Positions 1-6,963 of a stretch of DNA of 20,188 nt are shown here, piece by piece. Positions within the stretch are counted from its first letter, which is position 1. Every line of letters starts with the position of its first letter. Position numbers and translations under genes: made by a program. Origin of the DNA: an uncultured Ellagibacter sp. (GTDB lineage Bacteria; Actinomycetota; Coriobacteriia; Coriobacteriales; Eggerthellaceae). Under the pieces are notes generated by a model. That model made no database searches. It worked only from the letters and a program-made list of their open reading frames with translations, and was not told the origin of the DNA. Location: contig NZ_CAKTTZ010000042.1 of the NCBI RefSeq assembly GCF_934617235.1, positions 1-20,188 on the forward strand. The letters run 5' to 3'.

Positions 1-1065
1 GCCGAACCCAAGGCCAATACAAGCGTAGAAAACGAGCAGCATGGCATCGCTTGACGCCTCGGCGCCCACTACGATACCAATCACGAGAACGAGCGCGGCT
101 ACTACGATAAGCCGTATCGGCTCGATGCGATCGGACACTATCCCCATGGAAATCTTGCCTACAAGGCCCATTGCCCCCATAAGCGCCACTCCCGCAACAA
201 TGAGAACACTATCGAAACCGAGCGACGTAAAATGGAGGACACCCTGCGAAGTCGAGAGCGTATATGCCGCGAACCCACTCGTTGCCGCAAGGGAAATGAA
301 CCAAAACGTCGGCGTACGAACAACTTGTTTGAACGGGACGCTCTCTTGATTCTTGTACACCACGAACCTATAGTCGCATTTTTTAGCTGCCACCTTGGCT
401 CTTGACGTACCATCAGGTATTTCCCCGATGTCAGAAGGGTGATTTTTCACCAAGAAAAACGCCACAGGAATAGCCAACGCAACAAGCGCGGCGATGAGAT
501 ACCAGCCACTTCTCCAACCGCCGCCAGTGGCTCCCATGATGGCGTTCACGGCAGGCGGTGCAATAAACGACGAACTTGCGCCAATGACCATCATGCAAGT
601 CATTGCTACACCACGACGCTCCACAAACCAGCTGCCCAAAGTGCTCTGCACCGCAAGCTGACCCACCATCATGGTAGCCGCACTTGTCACAACTCCGAAC
701 ACTGCAAAATAGGCGACCGGCGAAGAGACGAAAAAGATGAGCGCGAGTATGGCACAGAGGAGAACCACCGCGCCGAGCGTCATACTGAAACGAGCGCCGA
801 ACTTTGAGATCAGTGCACCAACAAGCGGCGCTGAAATACCTTGCACCAGCACGAAGAGCGAGAACCCCGTTCCGAGCATCGTCGCGTTCATCCCGAGCGC
901 CTCGTCTTGAAGCATGAGCGGATTCACGATGGTAGCCGTCGCGAGGATAATCCCCGATGAACAGAAATATAAAAAGCCAAGAATCACAACGAGCGAGTAA
1001 CCATAAAAGAGGCCACGCTTTGAATCTTTTGCCTCTAACTCTTTTCGCTGCGTGGTAGATGACAT
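1..1065 (-). CDS. MFS transporter, C-terminus cut by window edge
   Basis: This reading frame is open from an ATG at 1065 to the first base of the window, giving 355 residues with no stop. The start MSSTTQRKEL is preceded by GAGGGGGTG at good Shine-Dalgarno distance. The protein is a chain of hydrophobic segments, about ten in the part seen, with a typical MFS loop (SKFGARFSMT, near residue 90) after the second segment. A charged central loop around residues 195-225 separates the two halves, and a second-half loop of the same kind reads GIVSDRIEPIR. It resembles the OFA/monocarboxylate branch of the major facilitator superfamily, which moves small organic anions across the cytoplasmic membrane. 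It lies 193 bases downstream of the LysR gene and ends the molybdoenzyme module, so it may import that enzyme's substrate or export its product. That role is inferred from position. Confidence 0.88.
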   Translation of the reverse strand, partial: MSSTTQRKELEAKDSKRGLFYGYSLVVILGFLYFCSSGIILATATIVNPLMLQDEALGMNATMLGTGFSLFVLVQGISAPLVGALISKFGARFSMTLGAVVLLCAILALIFFVSSPVAYFAVFGVVTSAATMMVGQLAVQSTLGSWFVERRGVAMTCMMVIGASSSFIAPPAVNAIMGATGGGWRSGWYLIAALVALAIPVAFFLVKNHPSDIGEIPDGTSRAKVAAKKCDYRFVVYKNQESVPFKQVVRTPTFWFISLAATSGFAAYTLSTSQGVLHFTSLGFDSVLIVAGVALMGAMGLVGKISMGIVSDRIEPIRLIVVAALVLVIGIVVGAEASSDAMLLVFYACIGLGFG

Positions 1066-1166
1066 GCAGCCCACCCCCTCGTGTCCGCCTCCCCCTGAAG
1101 GCAAGTATCCCCACAACCGTACCTAGGGTCTACAGACGCTCATGTTGATTTTGGATCATGGCTCAC

Positions 1167-1191
1167 CATCTCAACCTTAGATGTTGAGATG
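1167..1191. promoter_or_regulatory. 9-bp inverted repeat between LysR gene and transporter
   Basis: CATCTCAAC at 1167-1175 and GTTGAGATG at 1183-1191 are perfect inverted copies around a 7-base centre. The site lies about 100 bases upstream of the transporter start and 68 bases beyond the LysR stop. No T-tract follows on the minus strand, so a simple intrinsic terminator is less likely. A dyad of this size fits a LysR-type operator controlling the transporter, but binding is inference. Confidence 0.45.
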
Positions 1192-1258
1192 CAGTCAGCA
1201 ATGCGCTAAATAGAAGCCTGAACTGGTGATTTACGGGACGGTAAAAATCGATATCTTA

Positions 1259-2203
1259 TCACTTGAAAGGAAGCGTATCGGCGCCTTTTCTTGAAAGATA
1301 ATCCTCGCGCGAGAAGCCGTTTGTCTCCTTCGCGAGAAAGCTAATGAACGATTCAACCGCCCCATTGCCTTGCGATTTCTTCCACATCGGACCAGCGCAT
1401 AAATCGAATCCAGTTCCCTCAATAGGAACGAACACGACGTTGCCGTTGCCATACACGCTGAGATGATCGAGAGCCATGGCCACTCGCCCGCTCGACACGA
1501 GCGTCGCCATAAGCGCCGCCGCATCGACAACGCGATCGTCGTTTCGCACGTCAATACCAGCGCTGCGAAGCCTCACACTCGTCTGGGTGAGAGTGCTCCT
1601 AAAGCTATCGAACCGTGGAGCAAGCACAACCTCGTTTCGCAAATCGTCAATAGTAACCGACGACCTTTTCGCAAGTCGATGAGATTTCGGAACCGCAAGC
1701 TTATAGCGATCTCTATAGAGGCATCGAGACTCGTAACGATTCGAGTTGCCAGGCTCAGAGAAAAGCGTAAAACCAACGTCTATCGTCCCTTGCGTAAGTC
1801 CACTTTGCACAGCACCGATTTCCAGCTCCTTGAACTCGAACTCAGTACCTGGATGCTTGACGCTGTACCTACGACACACTTCCGGAAGAAACGAGCCATA
1901 CGATCCGAGAAGAAAGCCTATCGTCACGCACGAAGTAACACCTTCACGATAATGAGCGATGCGACCCATAGCACCCTCATAATCGTCGACAATCTTCCGC
2001 GCATCGGCAACGAAAATCGCGCCCACCTCCGTGAGCTCGACCGCATGGCTATTCCTGTTAAAGAGCCGAACGCCCAACTCCCTTTCAAGGCCAGCGATAT
2101 GATTGCTGAGAACAGGCTGAGAAACGAAAAAGTTCTTCGCGGTTTCGGTATAGTTGAGCGTAGACGCAAGCAAGAGAAACTCGTACAGAGTATCGATTTT
2201 CAC
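1259..2203 (-). CDS. LysR-family transcriptional regulator
   Basis: The product has 314 residues, the usual length of the family. Residues 1-60 form the winged helix-turn-helix; the stretch from about 17 to 50 (LNYTETAKNFFVSQPVLSNH, then LERELGVRLFNR) is the classic LysR DNA-binding signature. From about residue 90 to 300 comes the periplasmic-binding-protein-like effector domain. The start is a GTG at 2203 behind GAGGGGAG. It sits between the ferredoxin gene (158 bases upstream) and the MFS gene (193 bases downstream), all on the same strand. LysR regulators usually act on adjacent genes with a small-molecule co-inducer, so it probably controls the transporter, the molybdoenzyme operon or both. 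Palindromes flank it on both sides. The effector cannot be predicted. Codon use looks more A+T-rich than in the operons to the right. Confidence 0.93.
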   Translation of the reverse strand: MKIDTLYEFLLLASTLNYTETAKNFFVSQPVLSNHIAGLERELGVRLFNRNSHAVELTEVGAIFVADARKIVDDYEGAMGRIAHYREGVTSCVTIGFLLGSYGSFLPEVCRRYSVKHPGTEFEFKELEIGAVQSGLTQGTIDVGFTLFSEPGNSNRYESRCLYRDRYKLAVPKSHRLAKRSSVTIDDLRNEVVLAPRFDSFRSTLTQTSVRLRSAGIDVRNDDRVVDAAALMATLVSSGRVAMALDHLSVYGNGNVVFVPIEGTGFDLCAGPMWKKSQGNGAVESFISFLAKETNGFSREDYLSRKGADTLPFK

Positions 2204-2301
2204 CGCTTTGCTCCCCTCTCGCTATGCCCCTCATTATATACGTTGGAAACAGACGACTAAGCACCATTTCAAAGCAGCAAGCTATCCACTTCAGGCATGG
2301 T

Positions 2302-2331
2302 GCGGTTGGATAACGCACGTCACCCAACCGC
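2302..2331. promoter_or_regulatory. 8-bp inverted repeat upstream of LysR gene
   Basis: GCGGTTGG (2302-2309) and CCAACCGC (2324-2331) are perfect inverted copies 14 bases apart. They lie in the 158-base gap between the ferredoxin stop and the LysR start. It could fold as a stem-loop ending the molybdoenzyme transcript, although there is no T-tract, or serve as an autoregulatory LysR site. I cannot decide between these. Confidence 0.35.
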
Positions 2332-2361
2332 CCTGCCCTATTGCAGCGAGAGACTACCAGC

Positions 2362-2694
2362 CTAGCGTCCCAAAGTGAAGAGCGATACCTTCCTCTTCGA
2401 CAGCAAATCTCCCAAATCGTCAGCGTCCCTTAAGTAAAGGCATCCAGCCTGGCAGTGCTGTACGCACGAAGGCAGCTTACCTTTCGCCTGGCGATTCGCA
2501 CAGATGTCGCAGCGATCTGTGGGAATAGGCATGAATTCGAATTGCCATTTTCGTGGCTTTATTTCATCAGGACCGATTTGCGTAAGCTTGATGCCGTACT
2601 TGTCAGGATCCATCCCATGTTCCTGTTGACATGCAATTTCGCATGTATGGCATCCTGAACAATACTCGTAGTCAACAACGAGAACTTGTCTCAT
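2362..2694 (-). CDS. small 4Fe-4S ferredoxin-type electron-transfer subunit
   Basis: The product has 110 residues starting MRQVLVVDYEYC; the ATG at 2694 has GAGGGGTG upstream, inside the end of the preceding gene. A longer in-frame start at 2799 would overlap the molybdoenzyme by 100 bases and adds no recognisable domain, so I reject it. The first cysteine group is C-x2-C-x2-C-x3-C (CSGCHTCEIAC). The second is C-x2-C-x11-C-x3-C (CDIC ... CVQHC), with a further Cys four residues on. This is the DmsB/NrfC-like pattern reduced to about two clusters, against four in full DmsB. There is no signal peptide or membrane segment, so it should act in the cytoplasm and pass electrons to the molybdoenzyme encoded 5 bases upstream. 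No NrfD/DmsC-type membrane anchor lies nearby, so the electron donor is unknown. Confidence 0.9.
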   Translation of the reverse strand: MRQVLVVDYEYCSGCHTCEIACQQEHGMDPDKYGIKLTQIGPDEIKPRKWQFEFMPIPTDRCDICANRQAKGKLPSCVQHCQAGCLYLRDADDLGDLLSKRKVSLFTLGR

Positions 2695-2699
2695 GGTAA

Positions 2700-5000
2700 T
2701 CACCCCTCGGCCTTTGCGATGCTGCACAACTGCGATTTGTATGACGCACCCAATCCCACCTTGCCGGGACGCATGGGAATAAGCTTGTTGATATTGCATT
2801 CCATGACACCGAACAGCGTGCCGTCGTTCGGATCACGCTCAGGGAACCACCAAGCATGATCAGCTGAAACGGTATCCTTTCGAATTCGAATAGAAAGTTT
2901 CGCCTTCTGCTTACACGAACCGTAATTGTTCTCAATTTTCACCCAGTCGCCATCGGCAATGCCGTACTTTTCTGCCGTTTCGGGATGGATGAGCACCGTC
3001 GGTTCGGGGTGAATTTTGCGCATAGACGGGCTTTGCCTGTGCTCGGAATGAAAGAAGCCCCAGGAACGAGCGCCAGTGGTAAGAACAAGCGGGTACTTTT
3101 CTGCCAAATCGGGGCGGGAAATCGGACTTTCGGGCGGCTCTTCGTAGTCAGCCAAGGGTGAAAGACCGAAATAGGTCATCTCTGGGCAATAGAAATTATA
3201 CCGCCCTGTCTTCGTGGCAAAACCGACCGTGCCATCGGAGCGCAATTTGCCCGACTTGTACTTGTAGTACTCAAATTCCGGATAGAGCCAGGTGCGCTCT
3301 CGAAGAGACTCGTAAGTAAGGCCCGTGTTGCGAAGCAGATAGTCATACATTCCTTCTTCGCTGTCCCATTTTTTGTACTCGTCGCCTTGAAAGCGGCCAC
3401 CTGCTTCGTAGATGATGCGCTGATCGGATTTGCATTCACCAAGAGGCTCAACAGCCTGAGCAATTGCGCCCAACGCATAAGGCTGGTGCCCCGTGATACC
3501 AATGCGCTCCGCAAAGCACGCTGCGGGAAGCAGGACATCGGCGCAAGCAAGTGCCGTCGGGGTCAAGAACAGGTCAACTACTACGTTGAAGTCCATCTTC
3601 TGAAGCGCGGGCAAGATGCGCTGCGGCTGTGCGCCCATGCAAGCGATGGCATTGTTTTGCATCATGAACATCGCCTTGATCGGGTACGGCTCGCCCGTTT
3701 CCATGGCTTCAAGCAGCATATCGGGGCTGATAGCAGCAATTGCATTGAGCGCAGGGTATTTGTCGTTCATCGTGAGCTCGGGATGCTCCAGCGGTTTATG
3801 GCATCCATCCCACACCCATTCACGCGGAAGCCATGTTACGCTCATGTCCCACACAGGATTTGCGGCAACCATCGAGCCAGGTTTCTCAAAGTTACCTGTA
3901 AGAGCCATAAGATCGAAGCACGCCATGCCTGTTATGAAGCCCTCTGACGTATGGTCCATCGCAACGCCCCATTGCAAGCACGCCGATTTCGCATGGCCGA
4001 TTTCAAGAGCCGCTTCGACGACCAAATCCTCGTCCACGCCACACGTCTTTGCAGCAAACGACGCAGGATACTTCTTCACATTCTCGGCGAACTCATTGTA
4101 ACCATAGCACCATAAATCAATGAATTCCTTATCTTGCAAGTCGTTCTCAATGATGATATTGCAGAGTGCGAGTACAAGCGCCGTATCTGTACCTGGACGA
4201 ACCTGAAGCCATACATCAGCCTTACCAGCCAACCAGGTAAGCTTCGGGTCGACGACAATAAGCTTGCTCCCGCGCTTCATGCATTCAACTACCCAGTGGC
4301 CAAGCGTTCCGTCAGAATTAGCGACGACGGGGTTGTTGCCCCACACGAGGATGCATCCAGGTGGTTCCCACGCTGGATTATTATAACGATCAGCGAAGAA
4401 CTGAGAGTAGTCACAGATAAACAAACCGCCTGCTTTAAGCGAGGTCGAGAACATACGTGGCGCGTAACAAGCCTGCCCCGAAAGAAAACCTGTACCATAA
4501 TTCGGAGTTCCCAGGCACAGCGCCATTAGCTTTCCGTAGCCGTTAATGTCACGACCTGTGCCTTGCGTCACCCAAATCGATTCGGGACCGTACTTTTCGA
4601 TGACAGCCTTCATTTCGCGTTCGATGATGTCATACGCCTCATCCCAAGTGATGCGCTCGAAGGTGTTCTTTCCCCTGTCTTCCTTGGCTCGCTTCATCGG
4701 GTATCGCAGACGGTCTTTGTGATACAGCATCTCCTTGAACGCCAAACAGCGCGGGCAAAGACGGCCCTGGTTGTACGGGTTTTCCGGATCGCCCTCGATT
4801 TTTTCGAGCACACCATCCTTCACGTACATAAGAATGCCGCAGTTGTCGTGGCAGCCTGGGCCTGATCGCGCGTTCGATCGAATGACGGTATACCCGTCCT
4901 CTTCCCAAGTCCATTCGCGACCCGTTGGGTCATCCTGCGTGGGACCCATCAGCTGCGCTTCCTTCCAGTTGGTTTTGAACTCCCCTCGATTCGCCTCCAT
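2700..5000 (-). CDS. molybdopterin-dependent oxidoreductase (DMSO reductase superfamily), catechol dehydroxylase/transhydroxylase-like
   Basis: The product has 766 residues; the ATG at 5000 follows GAGGTGAGGAG. The N-terminal Fe-S region (residues 43-85) has C50, C54 and C82 in the usual spacing and GDPENPYNQGRLCPRC after it. The first ligand position is not Cys: residue 43 is Asn and residue 47 is Gly. The molybdenum ligand region is probably SGQACYAPR, with C178. Residues from about 636 form the C-terminal molybdopterin-dinucleotide domain, beginning YPLVLTTGARSWGFFHSEHR. There is no twin-arginine signal peptide, so the enzyme should be cytoplasmic. The ferredoxin-type partner follows after 5 bases. 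Members of this superfamily in Eggerthellaceae remove hydroxyl groups from catechols such as dopamine, hydrocaffeic acid and catechin. Pyrogallol transhydroxylase and acetylene hydratase are other cytoplasmic relatives. The substrate here is not determined by sequence. Confidence 0.9.
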   Translation of the reverse strand: MEANRGEFKTNWKEAQLMGPTQDDPTGREWTWEEDGYTVIRSNARSGPGCHDNCGILMYVKDGVLEKIEGDPENPYNQGRLCPRCLAFKEMLYHKDRLRYPMKRAKEDRGKNTFERITWDEAYDIIEREMKAVIEKYGPESIWVTQGTGRDINGYGKLMALCLGTPNYGTGFLSGQACYAPRMFSTSLKAGGLFICDYSQFFADRYNNPAWEPPGCILVWGNNPVVANSDGTLGHWVVECMKRGSKLIVVDPKLTWLAGKADVWLQVRPGTDTALVLALCNIIIENDLQDKEFIDLWCYGYNEFAENVKKYPASFAAKTCGVDEDLVVEAALEIGHAKSACLQWGVAMDHTSEGFITGMACFDLMALTGNFEKPGSMVAANPVWDMSVTWLPREWVWDGCHKPLEHPELTMNDKYPALNAIAAISPDMLLEAMETGEPYPIKAMFMMQNNAIACMGAQPQRILPALQKMDFNVVVDLFLTPTALACADVLLPAACFAERIGITGHQPYALGAIAQAVEPLGECKSDQRIIYEAGGRFQGDEYKKWDSEEGMYDYLLRNTGLTYESLRERTWLYPEFEYYKYKSGKLRSDGTVGFATKTGRYNFYCPEMTYFGLSPLADYEEPPESPISRPDLAEKYPLVLTTGARSWGFFHSEHRQSPSMRKIHPEPTVLIHPETAEKYGIADGDWVKIENNYGSCKQKAKLSIRIRKDTVSADHAWWFPERDPNDGTLFGVMECNINKLIPMRPGKVGLGASYKSQLCSIAKAEG

Positions 5001-5360
5001 AGCGACTCCTCACCTCATCTGGCTTGTAACGCTGGCCCGATTGTAAGACGCATGGATGCAGCTTAGTTTTTCGTTTATCTTCCCGGCTATTAATATATCA
5101 AATCAAAGCAGGTCAAACTGCTTTTTCAGTAGTTTATCTATTTCAAGTCTAAATGCATACGCCAGATGCTGCCCCATATGAGCAATGTCTACCCGATTCG
5201 GCAAATTGTCCCTGCGAGAAGCGTCGAGAGACCGCTTTGGGGAGTCACGCGGAAACGCGCGCGGGCTGGTTTTACGACGGCGCCCAATGCTCAGTGAGTA
5301 CCCAACAAGCTTGACCGCTACCCCAATGCCACCTTTCTTGCCCCGATTTCCCCCATGGGG

Positions 5361-5508
5361 GACAAAAAATGGCGATATGTGAGTCAAGAGGGCTTCCCGC
5401 GATCTTCTCCCGATCGGCTCGAATGAGAAAGCCCAAGTCGCAGCTTTCTACCCTCCGTGAGGATATTCCCCTCGCAGCGAGTTGACTCGCATATCGCCAT
5501 TATTTGTC
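5361..5508. repeat. pair of 27-base imperfect inverted repeats (REP/MITE-like)
   Basis: The left arm at 5361-5387 begins GACAAAAAATGGCGATATG. The right arm at 5482-5508, read on the minus strand, begins GACAAATAATGGCGATATG. The arms match at 25 of 27 positions. Just outside the left arm is the 12-base palindrome CCCCCATGGGGG (5350-5361). Nested dyads lie between and around the arms: GGGCTT/AAGCCC (5390-5395 and 5429-5434), and TACCCTCCGT/ACGGAGGGTA (5449-5458 and 5513-5522). The 94-base spacer has no gene. This layout fits two oppositely facing copies of a dispersed palindromic repeat, or a very short non-autonomous element. No transposase is present. Confidence 0.75.
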
Positions 5509-5556
5509 CACGACGGAGGGTATTTCGCGAAAGTTCGCCTTGACAAACCACGGCGC

Positions 5557-5582
5557 AAGAAAAAGCGGGCACGTGGCCCGCT
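5557..5582 (-). terminator. intrinsic terminator of the EthD/SDR operon
   Basis: Read on the minus strand, AGCGGGC, a 5-base loop CACGT and GCCCGCT form a perfect 7-bp G+C-rich stem. It is followed directly by TTTTCTT. It lies 34 bases past the stop of the last gene of the operon that begins at 10338. Confidence 0.85.
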
Positions 5583-5616
5583 CTCCCCTTGTGGCCCCGG
5601 ACAGAGCCTCAAAACC

Positions 5617-6354
5617 TTACAGCCAGTAGCCGCCATCGGAGGGGTGTTCGACGACAGTGTGCGACTGAACGAGGTACGTGTCAATCGAGCCGATGAAGCC
5701 CGCACCGTGCGCGGAGAGGCGCTTGAACTCCTCCGACGCATAGAAGCAGTTGAACGCGTCCCAGTTCTCGAAATAGAACTCGACCATGGCATCGACCGGC
5801 AGCTCGTCATACGTTGCGGGCTTTCCTTCCACATAGCGAGCCATCACGAGGTTTTGGGCATAACCGGCATGACCAGGGCAAGCCTCGACGAGCTTGGCGT
5901 GCGCGTAGCACCATTCGCGCTGGAACTCGGCGGCGGAGACGTTCTCGGAGCGGCGGATAAAGGCGACGCGGTGGATCATGTCGTCGCGATTGCGCAGATA
6001 CTCGGGGACCTCGCGCACGACGCGGCGATCGAACACCACGATGTCGCACAGGCGCTTGGACAAAAGCTTCTCGGCATCTTCGAGCATGGCGTTGCCGGTC
6101 TCCTGGTCCATCGACGACACGCCGTCGTGCATAGCGGTGAAGTCGTCGAAATGCATCTCGGAGAAGCCGTCGATGTCGACGCTGCCGCCCCCGATGGGAT
6201 GGCGATGCTCGCGGTCGATGACCACGTTCTGCTTGTAAGCGCGCACGTTCTTCATGTCGGCGACGATGGGGCCGTGAACATTCAGCCAATGCTCGGCAAA
6301 CTGCTCGTCGGTCAAGTTGTCGTTCTTCTTCAAAAGTCCGCAACGGACAATCAT
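5617..6354 (-). CDS. EthD-domain protein (two tandem dimeric alpha-beta barrel domains)
   Basis: The product has 245 residues starting MIVRCGLLKK; the ATG at 6354 has a near-ideal TAAAGGAGGAAAC upstream. A longer start at 6426 is rejected because it would swallow this ribosome site. The protein is an internal duplication. Domain 1 (about 1-110) has FAEHWLNVHGPIV and GSVDIDGFSEMHFD. Domain 2 (about 126-232) has FQREWCYAHAKLV and DELPVDAMVEFYFE. The H-x-P/EMxF pattern and the ferredoxin-like fold it implies are those of the EthD/stress-responsive A/B barrel family, which includes cyclases, isomerases and small oxygenases of aromatic and polyketide compounds. It is cytoplasmic, with no signal. 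It is the last gene of the operon, before a terminator. A close paralogue starts the operon (9646-10338) and a third lies at 20111-20188. Its reaction is unknown. Confidence 0.88.
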   Translation of the reverse strand: MIVRCGLLKKNDNLTDEQFAEHWLNVHGPIVADMKNVRAYKQNVVIDREHRHPIGGGSVDIDGFSEMHFDDFTAMHDGVSSMDQETGNAMLEDAEKLLSKRLCDIVVFDRRVVREVPEYLRNRDDMIHRVAFIRRSENVSAAEFQREWCYAHAKLVEACPGHAGYAQNLVMARYVEGKPATYDELPVDAMVEFYFENWDAFNCFYASEEFKRLSAHGAGFIGSIDTYLVQSHTVVEHPSDGGYWL

Positions 6355-6444
6355 GTTTCCTCCTTTATGGGCAAAGCCGTCCCTGATGGGGCTTGTAGCA
6401 GTAGGAAGCCGCGCCGACGGCGGCACCAGCGCGGCCCGAGTTTC

Positions 6445-6936
6445 CTACATCATGAAAACCTTGTAGGCGTTCGCGCAGTCGTCCGCGAGCTTCTTGATCT
6501 CGCCCTTTCCGCGCAGGTAGGTGAGCGACATTTCCTCGAAATACCAGCGGCCGTCGATCTTCACGTACTTGTTGTCATAGTGCGCGCGCCCGACAAACTC
6601 GCCGCCGTGCTTCGAGTCGTACAAGTCGTCCTCGAGCGACCAATGCGAGATGGCATGGGTCTCATCGACGAGCTCGACCCAGTGATGATGCCCCTGATGA
6701 CTTGAGATAACCCCGTCGCAGAACTTCCCCTCCATCGTGGAGAGCATGCCGTCGCGGCCCTCGTAGCGACCGCCGGTCGTGTTGTTGATGAAGACGAAGT
6801 CCTCGATCAAAATCGAGCGCAGGCCTTCCCAATTCTTGGCGTCGAGATAGTCCCAATAGTTGGCCTGCAAACGCTCAATCGCGCGCAAATCCTCCTGTGC
6901 GGCGATGCGCTTTTCAAGCTCTTCCAAAGTCGTCAT
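6445..6936 (-). CDS. BaiE-like NTF2/SnoaL-fold dehydratase
   Basis: The product has 163 residues; the ATG at 6936 follows AAAGGAG. It is one NTF2-like (SnoaL_4) domain with an N-terminal helix (LEELEKRIAAQEDLRAIERL). Comparison from memory with Clostridium scindens BaiE, the 7-alpha-dehydratase of bile acids (166 residues; catalytic Tyr30, Asp35, His83, Asp106), gives Y27, D32, H80 and D103 here. The offset is a constant three residues. Local motifs agree too: NYWDYLDAKNW against KYFRCLDGKMW, and WSLEDDL against WYLEDNL. This supports elimination of water from a ring hydroxyl, probably beta to an enone or ketone. Scytalone dehydratase is a more distant relative with the same chemistry. It sits 27 bases after the stop of an SDR gene and 90 bases before the EthD gene. 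The substrate is unknown because no CoA-activating gene accompanies it. Confidence 0.85.
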   Translation of the reverse strand: MTTLEELEKRIAAQEDLRAIERLQANYWDYLDAKNWEGLRSILIEDFVFINNTTGGRYEGRDGMLSTMEGKFCDGVISSHQGHHHWVELVDETHAISHWSLEDDLYDSKHGGEFVGRAHYDNKYVKIDGRWYFEEMSLTYLRGKGEIKKLADDCANAYKVFMM

Positions 6937-6963
6937 CGGGCACTCCTTTCAAACGGGAACCGG

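Larger units (their letters stand above)
5001..5616. other. 616-base intergenic region with repeats, no supported gene
   Basis: The part next to the molybdoenzyme start (5001-5100) is A+T-rich and likely holds its promoter, but I see no convincing -35/-10 pair. AAAGCAG (5105-5111) and CTGCTTT (5118-5124) form a small hairpin. An open frame of 94 codons at 5103-5387 (minus) starts inside the inverted repeat described separately, shows no family resemblance, and is not accepted as a gene. The remainder is the repeat pair (5361-5508) and a terminator (5557-5582). Confidence 0.6.

Noticed and set aside
431..1114. 227-codon minus-strand frame over the first transporter
   Set aside because: It is out of frame with the transporter, Cys/Arg/His-rich and without domains. 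The in-phase frame from 1065 gives a proper MFS sequence.
5103..5387. Possible 94-codon gene between the molybdoenzyme and the repeat
   Set aside because: Its first codons are the repeat arm itself, and no family or convincing ribosome site is visible. The last 30 residues look helical, so a gene remnant cannot be fully excluded.
5350..5522. CRISPR array or insertion sequence
   Set aside because: There are only two arms in opposite orientation, no regular spacers, no transposase frame and no target-site duplication that I can see.
5482..6705. Long plus-strand open frame opposite the EthD and NTF2 genes
   Set aside because: It starts inside the inverted repeat, has no family resemblance, and lies antisense to two well-supported genes with clear ribosome sites. 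Long antisense frames are expected at this G+C content.
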